Assembly (NCBI RefSeq): GCF_000321225.1
Contig: NW_004451414.1
Coordinates: forward strand, 160,291 to 224,290
DNA from: Odobenus rosmarus divergens
Lineage: Eukaryota; Chordata; Mammalia; Carnivora; Odobenidae
Reading direction: 5' to 3'
Length of the DNA stretch: 64,000 nucleotides
How positions within the stretch are numbered: position 1 is the stretch's first letter; each line of letters starts with the position of its first letter. This document shows, one piece after another, positions 35,195 to 47,815 of the stretch. The notes under the pieces are model-generated. The model saw only the letters and a list, made by a program, of their open reading frames with translations. It was not told where the DNA came from and made no database searches. The translations under genes and the position numbers were made by a program.

Positions 35195-35860
35195 AGCACA
35201 ACGTTAGGTAAGTACTTCTCATCCCTGTGACTTCTTTATAACTGGAAGTTTGCATCTCTTAATCCCTTCACCTGTTTTGCCCATCCCCTATCCTTCTCCC
35301 TTCTTGCAACTACCAGTTTGTTCTGTATGTTTGAGTCTGTTTCTTCTTTGTTCCTTTGTGTTTTTTAGATTCCTCATATAAATGAAATCATACGGTATTT
35401 GTCTTTCTGACTTATTTCACTTAGTATAATATCCTCTAGGTCTGTCCATGTTGTGGCAAATGGCAAGATTTTTTAAGGCTGAGTAATATTCTGTTGTGTA
35501 TTTATCCATTTATCTTCTTTATCCATTCATCTACTGATGGACATTCAGGCTGCTTCCCTATCTTGGTTATTGTAATAACACTGCAATAAACATAGGGGTA
35601 CACGTATCTTTTCAAATTAGTGTTTTTCTTTTCTTTGGGTAAATATCCAGAAGTAGAATTAACAGATCATATGGAATTTCTATTTTTAATTTCTGAGGAA
35701 CTGCCATACTGTTTTCCACAGTGGCTGCACCAATTTACATTCCCATCAATGGCATACAAGGGCTCCCTTTTCTCTACCTCCTCACCAACATTTATTATTT
35801 CTGCGTACAAATGTCGAACCGTTATTGCACACCTGAAACATGTATTTTAGGTACTCCCCC
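35195..35860 (-). mobile_element. LINE-1 3' end, L1MA-like, antisense
   Basis: It contains tataactggaagtttgcatc, ttcctcatataaatgaaatc, gacttatttcacttagtata, gtccatgttgtggcaaatgg, ctgcaataaacatagggg and cagtggctgcaccaatttac in antisense order, from 3'UTR into the ORF2 C-terminus. The 3' A-tail side is not clear and the 5' end is truncated. Confidence 0.8.
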
Positions 35861-35864
35861 CCAA

Positions 35865-36255
35865 AAAAGAATAAGAGACATCATGCCTTGTTTTCAATTG
35901 CATCCCTTTTTCCAAAGCACCTAGTTTCTCGCAAGTATTATGTCAGCTCTAGGTTTTTTGTAGATTTTCACTTTTAAAATTCTATGTTTCCCAATTTATT
36001 TGACCATGAGGCCCTTTGACAGAAGTACATCTATTAATATTTCACTGAATAATGGTGTTCCATGGAACACAGGAAAAATTTCATCATGGTAATAATTGCT
36101 CAGGAGTAACAGGTCAAATTTACTTTCAGAAGAAAATAAGATCAATTCTAGAGAGAGAAGAAAACATTGGAATGGTTTTATCTGGTTGCGAAAACAATTT
36201 GAGCTGGTACATTTGTATCTGGGGTTTTATTCCCATGGTTTCTAACCTTTATGTC
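35865..36255. other. Unannotated DNA
   Basis: No gene or confident repeat is recognised. Confidence 0.45.
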
Positions 36256-36259
36256 TACC

Positions 36260-36400
36260 TGATGCATTTATTCATAAAATGTTTGTTTTACATTGTCAGG
36301 ATTAGCGTGAGTTGCAAGAATACAAAGATGAATAAGGCATAATTCTTGCAATGGAGGAATTCACAGTCTAGTGGAGAAATAGTAATTAATTCCCAAGGAG
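36260..36400 (-). repeat. LINE-2 3' end remnant, antisense
   Basis: gcatttattcataaaatg, acaaagatgaataaggcata and attcacagtctagtggagaa resemble the antisense L2 3' terminus. Confidence 0.45.
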
Positions 36401-36509
36401 CCCACCTGCTTGTATGGAAAAGAAAGCACCTCAAAAGCTCCCCTCAGAAAAGGACTCGTCAGGGTAAGTAACTATGAGTCTAACACTCCAGAGACCATTA
36501 GCTTTTGCT

Positions 36510-37900
36510 GGGGATTTTTTATTATGAAATTTTTAGACATACAGAAAAACATTTTTCAAAAATCAAGCACCCATTATCTGCCACCTACTTAAGAAATAAA
36601 AGAGGATCAATATTCTTAAAGCCCATGTGTACCCCCAACCCCAAATGTATTTAAATTCCTTTTCCTTGTTTCAGGTAACTATCACTTTCAATTGGGTATT
36701 TATTTTCTCTGTGAAGATCTTTATACTTTATTATATGAGTAGGTATTCCTAAATAACCTATACTATTTTGGCACAATGGCAGATTTTATATATATATATA
36801 TATATATATAGGATATAAGGAAGGATAAAGCTTCTGCATCTTGCTTTCTTCACTCTATATTGTATTTGTGAGCCACAGCCATATTGACAGCTCTAATTCA
36901 TTTTCACCGCTGAATAATGTTCCGTCGTATTAATGTAGCACAATGTATCCATTCTCCCCTTGATGACATTTAGGTCTTTTCCAAGTCATTGCGATTGCAA
37001 AAAGTACTGCTACAAACATCATTACACATGTCTCCTGGGCACATGCGCCAGAGTTTCATTTATCCAGAATGAATGGGAAGGGACATGCCTGGAAAGGGAC
37101 ACGCAACCTGATCTTTACAACTTTTTATTAAATTGCTCTCCAGAGCAGTCACTCATTTTCTATTTTTATCAGTACTGGGTGAGTTCCCATTTCTTCATGT
37201 TTTGCCAACACTTCGCCACCAATCCAATAGCTGTGAAGTGGTATCTCTTGTGTTCCTTATTTGAGAAGCTGAGCATCCTTATATGGAGAAGCCATATAGT
37301 TATCTTCTGTGAACTTCATGACCCTTGCCAATTTCTCTTTTGATGTTATCGAGTGTTCTAGATAGTGACGAAATAGGCACCAAATATCTTTCCCACTCAG
37401 TACTTGCCTTTCTGCTTTATTTGTATGTTGTGATACACATAAGCTTTTAATTTTATATAATCAAATGTACCATTCTTTTTCCTTATTGTTTACTCTGTCT
37501 TAAGAAATCTTTTCTTGGACTTGAATCAAAGAAATAATCTTGTATTTTCATTCAAAGCTGTTAAATGTCACTGTCACATTAGATTCTATTCCACCTAGAA
37601 TTGAATTTTGTAGGACTGAGTTTGGTATAAAATCCTATTTCTTTCTAGGGGCCAAATTGTTTTCTTAGGGCCTTTTATTAAGATGCTCAACTTATTTGTC
37701 AAAGGAACTATATCATTTATCAATTTTCCATATATGTGTGTATTTTGGAGCTCTTTTATTATGTCCAATGGTCCTATGTCTCTTCTTTTAACCCTCACTT
37801 AAACCACACTATCTTATTTACTGAAGCTTTACAATAAATATTGCTTTCTGGAAACACAAATTGCCTACCAATTTCCTTTTCTACAAACTGTCTTAGCCCT
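36510..37900 (-). repeat. Old LINE-1 (L1M-type) 3' half, antisense
   Basis: Diverged antisense L1 words appear in order: gacatacagaaaaacatttt, tgaataatgttccgtcgta, tgctctccagagcagtcact, gttttgccaacacttcgcc, ctgtgaagtggtatctctt, ttttaattttatataatc and aaggaactatatcatttatc. It is older than the neighbouring L1 pieces. A TA microsatellite lies at 36787-36811. Confidence 0.68.
36787..36811. repeat. (TA)n microsatellite, about 12 units
   Basis: A pure TA run follows attttata and precedes ggatataagg. Confidence 0.95.
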
Positions 37901-37904
37901 CTCA

Positions 37905-38185
37905 GCCCTCTTAAGTATTAAATCAGGTTGACAAAAACTTCCTAAAATAAAACTAGCATTATATAAAACATAGGTTGATCATGGAAGAAGTGATATATTA
38001 ATATTCAACCTTATTATCCATGCACATGGAATACATTTCCATGCATATAGGCCTCTTAAAAATATTGTTCAGCAAAGTTTTCTAAATCTCTATTGTTCTC
38101 ATACTTCATTTTTGAAGATTCATTTGTAAGTATGTTATATATGTGACTATAGTATATAGTATATATTTTATATTTAATTAAGTTT
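37905..38185. other. AT-rich DNA
   Basis: Nothing is recognised apart from short TA-rich tracts near 38130-38175. Confidence 0.45.
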
Positions 38186-38213
38186 TTGTTGCTGGTATAT
38201 AGGAAACCAAATT

Positions 38214-39186
38214 TTAAAAAAAAATTTTATTATGTTAATCACCACACATTAGTTTTTGATGTAGTGTTCCATGATTCATTGTTCGTGCATAACACCCAGT
38301 GCTCCATGCAGAATGTGCCCTCTTTAATACCCATCACNNNNNNNNNNNNNNNNNNNNNNNNNNNNNNNNNNNNNNNNNNNNNNNNNNNNNNNNNNNNNNN
38401 NNNNNNNNNNNNNNNNNNNNNNNNNNNNNNNNNNNNNNNNNNNNNNNNNNNNNNNNNNNNNNNNNNNNNNNNNNNNNNNNNNNNNNNNNNNNNNNNNNNN
38501 NNNNNNNNNNNNNNNNNNNNNNNNNNNNNNNNNNNNNNNNNNNNNNNNNNNNNNNNNNNNNNNNNNNNNNNNNNNNNNNNNNNNNNNNNNNNNNNNNNNN
38601 NNNNNNNNNNNNNNNNNNNNNNNNNNNNNNNNNNNNNNNNNNNNNNNNNNNNNNNNNNNNNNNNNNNNNNNNNNNNNNNNNNNNNNNNNNNNNNNNNNNN
38701 NNNNNNNNNNNNNNNNNNNNNNNNNNNNNNNNNNNNNNNNNNNNNNNNNNNNNNNNNNNNNNNNNNNNNNNNNNNNNNNNNNNNNNNNNNNNNNNNNNNN
38801 NNNNNNNNNNNNNNNNNNNNNNNNNNNNNNNNNNNNNNNNNNNNNNNNNNNNNNNNNNNNNNNNNNNNNNNNNNNNNNNNNNNNNNNNNNNNNNNNNNNN
38901 NNNNNNNNNNNNNNNNNNNNNNNNNNNNNNNNNNNNNNNNNNNNNNNNNNNNNNNNNNNNNNNNNNNNNNNNNNNNNNNNNNNNNNNNNNNNNNNNNNNN
39001 NNNNNNNNNNNNNNNNNNNNNNNNNNNNNNNNNNNNNNNNNNNNNNNNNNNNNNNNNNNNNNNNNNNNNNNNNNNNNATGTTGAGCACTTTTTCATGTGT
39101 CTGTTGGCCATTCGGATGTCTTCTTTGGAAAAATGTCTGTTCATGTCTTCTGCCCATTTCTTGGATTATTTGTTCTTTGGGTGTTG
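38214..39186 (-). mobile_element. Young LINE-1 3' end, antisense, containing the assembly gap
   Basis: The left side is the L1 3'UTR in reverse (ttattatgttaatcaccaca, cataacacccagtgctcc). The right side, 39078-39186, is the ORF2 C-terminal region in reverse; the minus-strand residues read [19 protein letters not shown]. The perfect 13-bp repeat aggaaaccaaatt at 38201-38213 and 39187-39199 proves that both sides are one insertion. The gap at 38338-39077 therefore hides the ORF2 end and part of the 3'UTR. Confidence 0.93.
38338..39077. other. Assembly gap, 740 N
   Basis: A run of undetermined bases. Long frames crossing it are artefacts. Confidence 1.
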
Positions 39187-39550
39187 AGGAAACCAAATTA
39201 TTTTTGTTTATTGATCTATGTTCAATAACTTTGCTCTTAGTAATTCTAAAAACTTGTACATTCTCTTGTGTTTTCCATGGAGACAATCTATCCAATTACA
39301 AATAACAGTGGTATTCTTCTTTTCCATCTTTCTTCCCGTCATCTGGTTTTCTTTTTCTTACTATACTGCTAGGACCTCCACTGTAATATTAAATAGAGGT
39401 GGGATAATGTGAAATTTCATTTTCACTTGATTTTAAAGGAAATATTTCTAAAAATTGTTTCATTAAATATGAGTTTCCTTCAAGTTTTTGGTATAAGCCA
39501 TTGGTCTCGTTAAGGACCTAATTCTAGTTTGCAAAGAATTTTAAAGTTTC
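39187..39550 (-). repeat. Older LINE-1 ORF2 fragment, antisense, split by the young L1
   Basis: ttgttgctggtatataggaa just left of the insertion (38187-38206), and ttattgatctatgttcaata, aataacagtggtattcttct and gtataagccattggtctcg on the right, are successive antisense L1 ORF2 words. The young L1 landed inside this older copy. Confidence 0.62.
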
Positions 39551-39554
39551 ATTT

Positions 39555-40635
39555 TTTTAATTGAAAGGAAATTTTACTTTCTAAAGATAAACCAAACCAG
39601 CAAATTTGTTAAAAACTCTGTTTTGACATGGTGTATTATTAAGATTATTGCACAATAATGCTACAATAAGCTTTCCTGAAACTCAATGACTTAGAGCAGT
39701 AATCATTTACACTTATGGATCATCATCAGTCAGCCGGGGTGATAGAGGAGACTTTGGTTTGTGGCATCTGGAAAAGCTCTGCTAACCTGAGTTTGGCACA
39801 TATCTGCAGGTCAGCTGATACAAACTGTTTGGGTTAGGCAGCTCTAACAGATGCCAATCTAAATTAGCCAACTAGCTCTGCTCCATAAGATCTCTCCTCC
39901 TTAGACCAGCAGGTTAGCCCCTGCATGTTCTTCCCATGATGATTGGCAGAGGGACAAGAAACGACTTTATTGCACAAGTTCATTCTAAGCCATTACACAT
40001 CATCTCCACCAAATTCCCATTGACCCCATCCTTCCCAAAAAATTGCATATGATAGAACCTCAAGTCAAATGTTGGAAAGTATACTCTTTTTGTTAGAGGA
40101 ACTGCACAGTCATATGGCAAAAGTATGAATATTGGAAACAGTGAAGAACAGGTCAATAATACACTCTACCACAATGTATTATTTTTTGAATATATTGCTT
40201 GGTTTTACAGGATGCAAAAGTATTATTTATTAAGTACATAATTTTAGATATGTCCTTTTGTGGCTTTGTGATGGAAAAGTTCAAGTAACATTCTCCTTTA
40301 TCATGACAAACATGAAAAAAGTGACTAGTGCAAATTTTTCCATACATCTAGGACAGGAATTGCCCACAGAGATTTGCCAAAGCCAGAAAACGTCTTACAT
40401 TTTTGTAAAGAAATTTTTTATGTTCCAGGAACCAATTTAAGTTGAATGCTCTCAAGAATTTCTTCACATATTCAAATAAAGGATGTCACTATGAGTATAT
40501 CAGTCTGAATCAGCCTAAGTTCAGTTAGGAAAACAATCTCTACTGCAGAACTACGGGGTATAATATATGAATTAGGATAAACCTAAGTGTTATAAAGGGA
40601 CAACTTTTCTTGCCAGGACATTTCCCACATATAAG
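39555..40635. other. No gene; possible undefined old repeat
   Basis: The part at about 39640-39960 (aactcaatgacttagagcag and a GC-richer middle) has the look of an old LTR- or DNA-type repeat, but I cannot name it. Nothing else is recognised. Confidence 0.35.
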
Positions 40636-40639
40636 ACCT

Positions 40640-42330
40640 TTTGACTTAGTTGATCCATTTCACGAAACGGGCTTGGTCTCACAACAAGAACCATTAACAA
40701 TAGTAAGAATATATAGAAATGAACCCAACAATGAAGGCATAAAGTCTTTCAGAGAAAATGTTTTAGCTATATTAAAGGACACGAAAGAAAGTTAGAATTG
40801 AGTGATATACCATATTTATGCATGAGATAATTAAATATGGCATAGAGGTCAATTATCTCCCAAATTAATCTATAAACTCAACACACTAGCAATAGAAATA
40901 GCCAATAGAATAGGCTGGAGGGATTAAACAAACTCATTCTAAAGTTTATGTGAAAGAAGAGCCAAAGTCAACTTTGAAAAAGAACAAGACTGACTCTACA
41001 AGCCATTAACATATACTAGTAAACCCTAGTAATTAAAAAAATATAGGACACTGATAAAGTAGATTATTTCAACTAGCAGGCTCATGGCACACAAGAAAAA
41101 CAGAACACTGCACATGAAAACTTGATGTAGGATAAAGATGGTACCACAAAGCATGAAGAAGAGCTAAACTGTTCCGGTGATGATGTTCTAAAAAAACTAG
41201 TTCACCATCCAAAGAAAAATGGAGCTGGACCCTTACTCCTTAAGCACGTGCCGAGTGACAAGTAAGTGAATTAAAAACCCAAAGGTGAAGATAAAACCTT
41301 AAGTCATAAAGAAAATAACGTGAAAATACTTTTCTGGCCAAGGCTGGAGAGAAAGCTGAAACATTTATTCAAAACACTGTAAAGTTAAAAAAAAAAAGGA
41401 GAGAGAAGAGAAAGAATGTATGTGAATACATTAAAGCCAGATTTCCTAAAGATTATAAAATCATGAGCAGATATATGGCTTGGAGAAAATATTGGCAACC
41501 TTACAACTGATGAGGGAATACTACATAGATTATAAAACAAAACAAAAACAAAACGAGCTCTTGACAAGTAAGAAAAAGGAGACGCAGAAGAAAATTGGAG
41601 GAAGCCCGCCTAACAGATCCGGGAAAGATCTCAAATTCACAATTAATAGAAAAATACTAACACAACAGTGAAAATTCAGTGTACACCCATCAGAATGCAA
41701 AAATTAGGAAAGTGAGTAACACCTAGTGTTAGGAGTTGTGGACCAGAACACTCATGCACTACAAATGGAAATGATAATGAACTGATTCAGCCATAGCTCA
41801 AAAGCAGTATGGCAGTGTCCCAGAAAATTAAGTATCTGTATGTTTATGACCTTCTGATGCCCCTCCTGGAGCTCTGTATCTCACAAAAATTCTCTCAGAG
41901 ATTCTTAAGGGTATGTATATGTTCAAGCACGCTCATTGTGATATTGTTCATAATAAGATTAACTGGAAGTATGTTCAATGTCTGTCATTAGGATGAAGTT
42001 TATAGAATAGGGTACCTGTATAGAATGGAATACTAAAGCTCTAAGCAGCAGCAAACTAGATGCACGTATGGTGTCGACCAAACTTTAACACATTATAAGC
42101 AGTGAGCAAACTATTAGAGCGAGATTTATGGTGCAATACCATTTAGCTACATTAAAACCAAACACTCGTGAATCAAAACCACATGATTTGCAAGGATATA
42201 TGTGTACTTAAATGTGTGTATATATATAATTAAATATATAAAGATGTATTTAAGAATATAAAGCAAATCCATTAAAAGGGGAAAATAAATAAACAGGAGT
42301 AAAGCCTTATATGAATCGATTACGATCATG
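40640..42330 (+). repeat. Old LINE-1 (L1M-type) ORF2 3' half, sense
   Basis: Sense words occur in order: tctaaagtttatgtgaaag, aaaagaacaagactgactct, aagtagattatttcaactag, gagctggacccttactcc, atattggcaaccttacaact, cccatcagaatgcaaaaatt and tatagaatggaatactaaag. It is old, with all frames broken. Confidence 0.65.
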
Positions 42331-42334
42331 TGAT

Positions 42335-44785
42335 AATGTACACAGGACTATGATGAGCTCCGTTCTCTGCCTGAGTTCCAGTAGTTAGAAAAACAGAAGG
42401 TACCTACATATTCCTTAGCCCTAAGGGCTCTTGAACATACCACATAATGACAAAAATCCTCTGGTGCAAAGTTAGACTAGAAAAGGCTGAATCTAACATA
42501 TTTTCTCTGGATTTTGCAGGATTTATTTACAACAGACCAAGATTTTCGAGAATTAAATCTCCCCCATATTCAAGGTATCAGACTGTTTTAATCCAATCAT
42601 GGTTCTTTATAGTATGGCAGAAGCAAAGATGGGTTTGCTAATACCACCTGATTGAACAGTATTGCTTCACACAGTTGCATCAAGATTGTCCCCCCATGAG
42701 GTTATACAACATTTATGCATCCTCAGGGATGAGCTGATCTATTAAGATGCAACTGAGAGGTGCCTTTTTTTATTCTGATGGTCACATCCTGATAGTATTT
42801 TTGATCTTCCAGCTATTGTACCATTAGCGGACACAAGGGCCGACCGCTGAAATTAGTCAAAGGTACCATCCTAAGATCATTTATTACTGACTTCTGCCTA
42901 GGTATCCTTCTCACTCACTCCTGGTAACAGCAAACACAGGCAAGAAAATGGCAGTGATTGGTTATAAACCTGTGTCACAAAGTTGGATTTGCTTTAATGC
43001 TCTTGTTTTGATTTAAGAAGGTCCCTTCAATAAATGTCACTCAAACTAGAAGGAAAGAATATTCAAGAGAAAGAATCATGGAAGTCCCTTTCTATTACTC
43101 ACTGGTCAGACCCTTGGAAGAATTAGGTTTCATTCTAGAAGTCAATTTTTAAGGAGGACTTCTACAAACTGATTCCTATACAAAGAAAAATGAACATGAT
43201 GGTCGTAAGTCTGGAAACCACATCAAATCAGGAACCAAGGGTGTTGGTACCAGAGAAGAATATTTGAGGGAGAACACTTTAAATGCAGGTGTTTGGATTC
43301 TAGTCTCACCAGGGTCTTTAAAGATCTGCCGTGTTTAACAATCTCACACGTTCTCAAAAAGCAAGGTGTTTTAGTCTGACAGACTGCAATGAAGATTTAA
43401 GTATCAGATTAGATGTACTAAGTGACAAGTTATGGACCCCTCCAGCCCCAAATTTCAATGCATATTATGACAATGTTTTTAATGTGTAAAGGGAAATGAA
43501 GACGCTCTCTTCATAAATGGCCTAGGCACTGGATTTTCAAATCACCACTTTCTCCTCATTCCAGATGGGATGAAAAGAAGATTTTCCCCATCATTCCAGA
43601 TTTTATTGCTAGCTTGACTCTGTTGGACACATATAGCTGAGACTTTAATATCTACAAAAACCCAAGAACACAATCTTGGAATGAGTCACCATTTTTTATT
43701 ACAGAGGCTGCCAACAAAGTTCCCAATCAGAAGTGATATTTGCAAAGCGGGGGCTGTAGTTGGAACAATGTACAGTGTATTTCTGAATTGTCTCTTTTCC
43801 TCTTTTTTTAAACCACCTGAGGGACTATCTACAGCACATTAGGACTAGGGATTAATAGTGCATTTGTACGAAAACCATCTATAAAGCCTGATGGAAAAGC
43901 CATGCAATTTTTAACTAGTTTATTCAGTAGTACCATCAAGATGGAAATCATGAGATTTATGTTAGCAACGAAACCACAGCGAGCCAAGAGAAGCATGGTT
44001 TCTGGATCCCTGTCAAGAAGAGTTCACTTTGGAAAGCAAAGCCTTTATACACAGACATCACCAAAGACAGAAGCTCTGGGGGCATTTTTCCAAAACAGGA
44101 GGGAGAGTAGGGCCCAAGCACTGTTCACTCGAAGCCCTGTGGGACTCATGGGTCCAGCCTGCACCATCTTTTCATCTATGTCAAGCCACTTACAGGGACC
44201 AGCTTTTAATATGGCACCTCTCTCAATGTATTTCATTCACTGTCAAGGGTCAAAGTACTCAGTTTGTTAGCTTTCATGGGCAACCAACCAGGAAGCAACA
44301 GCTAGCTTCTTTATACGTGCCAGGCAACAATTCAGCAGCGATCATCTCTATCATTTTGCTAGAAGAACAGCCTTATCTCAAATATTTTGAAACCCAGAAA
44401 CTGGTAGGCCTTTATTTATGCATTTATCTGTGAAAGGAAGTATGGCAATGGGAACAGAGAAATCCCCATTCAGGTATTGCCTGAGCCAGGATATCTTCCT
44501 TTTCTTCTTGGTTGTGTTAATATAGCAGTGGTTCCCTTCAGGGATGGTACCACCTCCTAGGGGACATTTTAGGAGTTTGTGGGAGGAGTGGTTTTTGGTT
44601 TTATGATACAAGAACCCCAACAGTGTTTATTGGACTCTCTACAATGAGTTGCACCGTCCCACACGTTGAAGAATTGCACACCTTGCAACTCCTGAATGTG
44701 CCATACGGTTTTTTGTGGATAGAAATCTTAATCCAAGCCAAGCTCTTCCAGTTCATGACTTTTCATTTTCTTAACTGCTCCTTTT
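42335..44785. other. Repeat-poor tract, no gene supported
   Basis: This is one of the longest stretches without a recognised repeat. Frames of 122 and 134 residues overlap at 43902-44433 in different frames and show no recognisable domain, signal peptide or splice context. I cannot assign a function. Confidence 0.45.
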
Positions 44786-44789
44786 GAAG

Positions 44790-46600
44790 AGTAGATGATC
44801 TTGATACACCTCTTTTTAATTAGTGCTTTTTGTACCCTGACAAAAATCTGCCTACCCAAAGTTCACAAGTTCATCCTCCTGCTTTCTAGTTGTATGGCTT
44901 TGGTTATGTTTAGGTCTATGATTTATTTCAATTATGTTTTATGTATGGAACGAGGCAGAGGTTATTTTTTTGTGTGTATGGATATGTGGTTTCAGCATCA
45001 TTAAAAATGTAATGTTTTTGCCACTAAATTAACTTGAAATTGGTTAAAAATAGATAACATATGCATGGCTCTACTTCTGAACTCTTTGTTCTATTTTCTC
45101 CTTACATAAATACCATGTTGCCTACTGAGGCTGTATGTTGTCTTAACATTAGGTGGTATAATTCATCTAACCTTTTTTCAAATTTGTTTTAGCTATTCTA
45201 AGACATATGCATTTCTACATGAGTTTAAGCATTATTTTATTATTTCTATAAAAAGAATGTTAGGATTTGATTAAGATGGCCTTAAATGTATAGATCAATT
45301 TGGGGGAAAATGGGCATCTTCACAATACTGAGTCTTCTGGACCAAGAGCATTATTTTTCCCAGCAATATGTTATAGTTCTCACTGTAGAGATCTTCTACA
45401 TCATTTCCATGGATCCTAAAAGTATTTGATGTTGCTGTACCTAGTATTGTTATAAATTTTGTTTTCTAGTTTGTGTGTAAAATATAATTTTTGAATATTG
45501 ATCTTGTACCCAATAACCTTACTATAATCATTTACTAATTCTACTATTTTTATAGATTTCTTAGGATTTTCTATTATAAACAATCATGTCATCTGCAAAT
45601 AAGGGTTTTTTTTCAATTGTTATACCTTTTATTTCTTTTACTTCTATTGTTCCAGCGAAGAACTCCACATCAAAGTGAAATAAGAGGGGTAAGAATAAAC
45701 CACCTCACTTGGTTACTTGTCTTTGGAGTAGAGCATTCAATATTTTTCCGTTAAATTTAAGGTTAGCTGTAAGTTTTTCATCTATGTACTTTTTAAAAAA
45801 GATTTTATTTGACAGAGAGCGAGCACAAGCAGGGGGAGTGGAAGGCAAAGGGAGAAGCAGGTTCCCCACTGAGCAAGGAGCCCGATGTGGGACTCAATCC
45901 CAGGACCCTAGGATCATGACCTGAGCCGAAGGCAGACATTTAACTCAGCCACCCAGGTGCCCCCCCATCTATGCACATTTTTACATTGCAGATATCCTTT
46001 TCCATTTATATTTTGAGAGTTTTGGTATAAGTAGATGCTGATTTTGTCAAATATCTTCTCTCCATCTCTTGAGAAGACCGTATACTTTTTTCTCATTGAC
46101 CCTTTTAATGCTGTGAATGCTATTGATGGATTTTTGAATGCTGAAGCCACTGCACACTCCAGGGATAAATTCCAAATGGCCATGAGGTTTTATTTATTGT
46201 TGGATTATTCTTTTCTGTGGACTCCTGTGTTATTAATTATTAATGCATTAGTATTAATGAACCAGTATTAAGTATTGGTCTTTATTTTTAATGTTTTCAT
46301 TTGATTTTAGTATCAGGGTTACACTAGCCCGATAAAATGAGTTAAACAGTACTATCACCTCTATTTTCTGGAAGTTTATATGGGATAATTGCCTTTTTTC
46401 TTCAATGTTTGTTATTCACCAGTAACCCCGAGCCTGGAATTTTCTTTGCTATAAGTTTTCAAATAACAAATCTGATTTCTTCAATCTTCTTAGATATAAG
46501 GCTATTAAGGTTTTCCATTTCTTCATGAGTTCATTTTTGGATTTGTTTCTTAAGGAACTACAGCTTCACTAAAAGTTTGACTAGTTTCTCTGAATACAAG
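44790..46600 (-). repeat. Old LINE-1 ORF2, antisense
   Basis: Antisense ORF2 words occur in order: gtatggctttggttatgttt, taagatggccttaaatgta, atcttcacaatactgagtct, atcttgtacccaataacctt, caatcatgtcatctgcaaat, atcttctctccatctcttga and gtatcagggttacactagcc. The RT region is included. It is broken throughout and is interrupted by a Can-SINE at 45795. Confidence 0.75.
45795..45965 (-). mobile_element. Can-SINE, antisense, inside antisense L1
   Basis: aagattttatttgacagaga, gttccccactgagcaaggag, gggactcaatcccagg and cagccacccaggtgcccc identify it. The imperfect duplication catctatgtactttt (45779) and catctatgcacattttt (45966) flanks it. Confidence 0.94.
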
Positions 46601-46604
46601 GCAA

Positions 46605-46955
46605 GATTGTCCTCTGACAGATTTTCTCCTCTACCTACTCTGAACCTCAACCAGCCTCAGATATAAATGTCTCATTTCAGAATGACCAGTCTTTCTGGAA
46701 TTTAATTTTTCTGAGATTTGTGTCTACAGATTTTGGTTTTTGTTTTTTTACATGTGTAATTTTTTTGTTTACTTTGTAACTTTTGTTGTTTGACAGTGAA
46801 GGTCTTTCACTTCTGTATCTTAACAGAAAACAGAACTCCATACAGAATTTTAAACTTATATTTTGTATATTATAATGTATGAACTTCAAAATAGGAAGAA
46901 TTGCAAAATATTTTTTATAAAAGGGGCACTGGGACTGGCAAGTTTAAGAACTACT
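46605..46955. other. Unannotated DNA
   Basis: A T-rich tract near 46700-46790 may be an older L1 remnant. Nothing definite is seen. Confidence 0.35.
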
Positions 46956-46959
46956 GAGT

Positions 46960-47290
46960 TTGAAAGACATGATTTTGTGAGATTTTGTTCTGATTTCCTC
47001 ATCTATAACATGAAAATAGTAGGATCTGCCTTACTATTTCATGAGGTCTGGCCATATTTCATCAACACCTGGGATTTTTCTAAACTACCCACACCAGGAC
47101 CTACCATCTTAAAGATTGTGATTCATTGGGTCTATGGTAGGACCCAGACATCTAAATGATTTAAAATCTCCTGGGCTGATCCTGATATATATTCAAGGCT
47201 AAGAATCCCTGTCATTGGGTTTTGTGAGGTTCAATAATGTAATGTGAAAGTCTTTCATAAATATAAACTATAAAAGAACTGCTTATTGCT
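46960..47290 (+). repeat. MIR-like remnant split by a MER5-like piece
   Basis: ctgatttcctcatctataac, atgaaaatagtaggatctgc and, after an interruption, tgtgaggttcaataatgtaa follow the MIR 3' order. The interruption is annotated separately. Confidence 0.38.
47045..47214 (-). mobile_element. MER5-like (hAT-Charlie) non-autonomous DNA transposon remnant
   Basis: The words gattgtgattcattgggtct, tggtaggacccagacatct and atctcctgggctgatcctga, followed by aaggctaagaatccctg, resemble MER5A read in reverse. It encodes nothing. The ends are approximate. Confidence 0.5.
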
Positions 47291-47294
47291 TTTG

Positions 47295-47685
47295 AATGAG
47301 TATCTTATTTTCATAAATGCAAGAAAATAAGACCTGGCACCCAACATGATCAACATGTACATAATCATGCCACAGGAAAAATTCCTATCAATGTAATAAT
47401 TGTGTGTTCACCTGTAGGGAAGAGAATTAGGCTGAACATCACTAAAAGCAAAAACCAGAAATGAGTTCCATCATCTGAGAGAACACATTACACGTTACCA
47501 TTAGTCACATGATTCATGAATCTTTCCGGAGTCTCTCTGTGCAATTTAGCATGTGAACAATTTTAAGTTTCTCTTTTCATTCCCTGCATCTGACCTTTGT
47601 ATATAATCTCTCTTCTGTTTAGGATCTTTTCCCCCAAGGCTCTCATTATAGTTGAATTTTACATTCATATATGCAGTTATTAGGT
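47295..47685. other. Unannotated DNA
   Basis: No gene, RNA or repeat is recognised. Confidence 0.45.
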
Positions 47686-47689
47686 TTAT

Positions 47690-47815
47690 GTTGCTTCCTT
47701 TCACCAGAGTGTAAGTTTATTGAGGGAAGAAACTTCAAGCTTACTTGTACTGCAATACCTGGTACACACTAGGGGCTCAATAAATGTCCACTGAATCACG
47801 GGCTGAATGAAGCCT
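47690..47815 (+). repeat. LINE-2 3' end, sense
   Basis: ccagagtgtaagtttattga, gggaagaaacttcaagc, acctggtacacactaggggc and tcaataaatgtccactgaat match the L2 3' terminus in order. Confidence 0.72.

Noticed and set aside
38186..39295. Four open frames of 261-333 residues
   Set aside because: They cross the 740-N gap; nearly all residues are undetermined, and the real flanks are L1.
43902..44433. Two overlapping frames of 122 and 134 residues, considered as an exon or processed pseudogene
   Set aside because: They are different frames of the same DNA, match no family I recognise, and show no poly(A) or duplication typical of a processed pseudogene.
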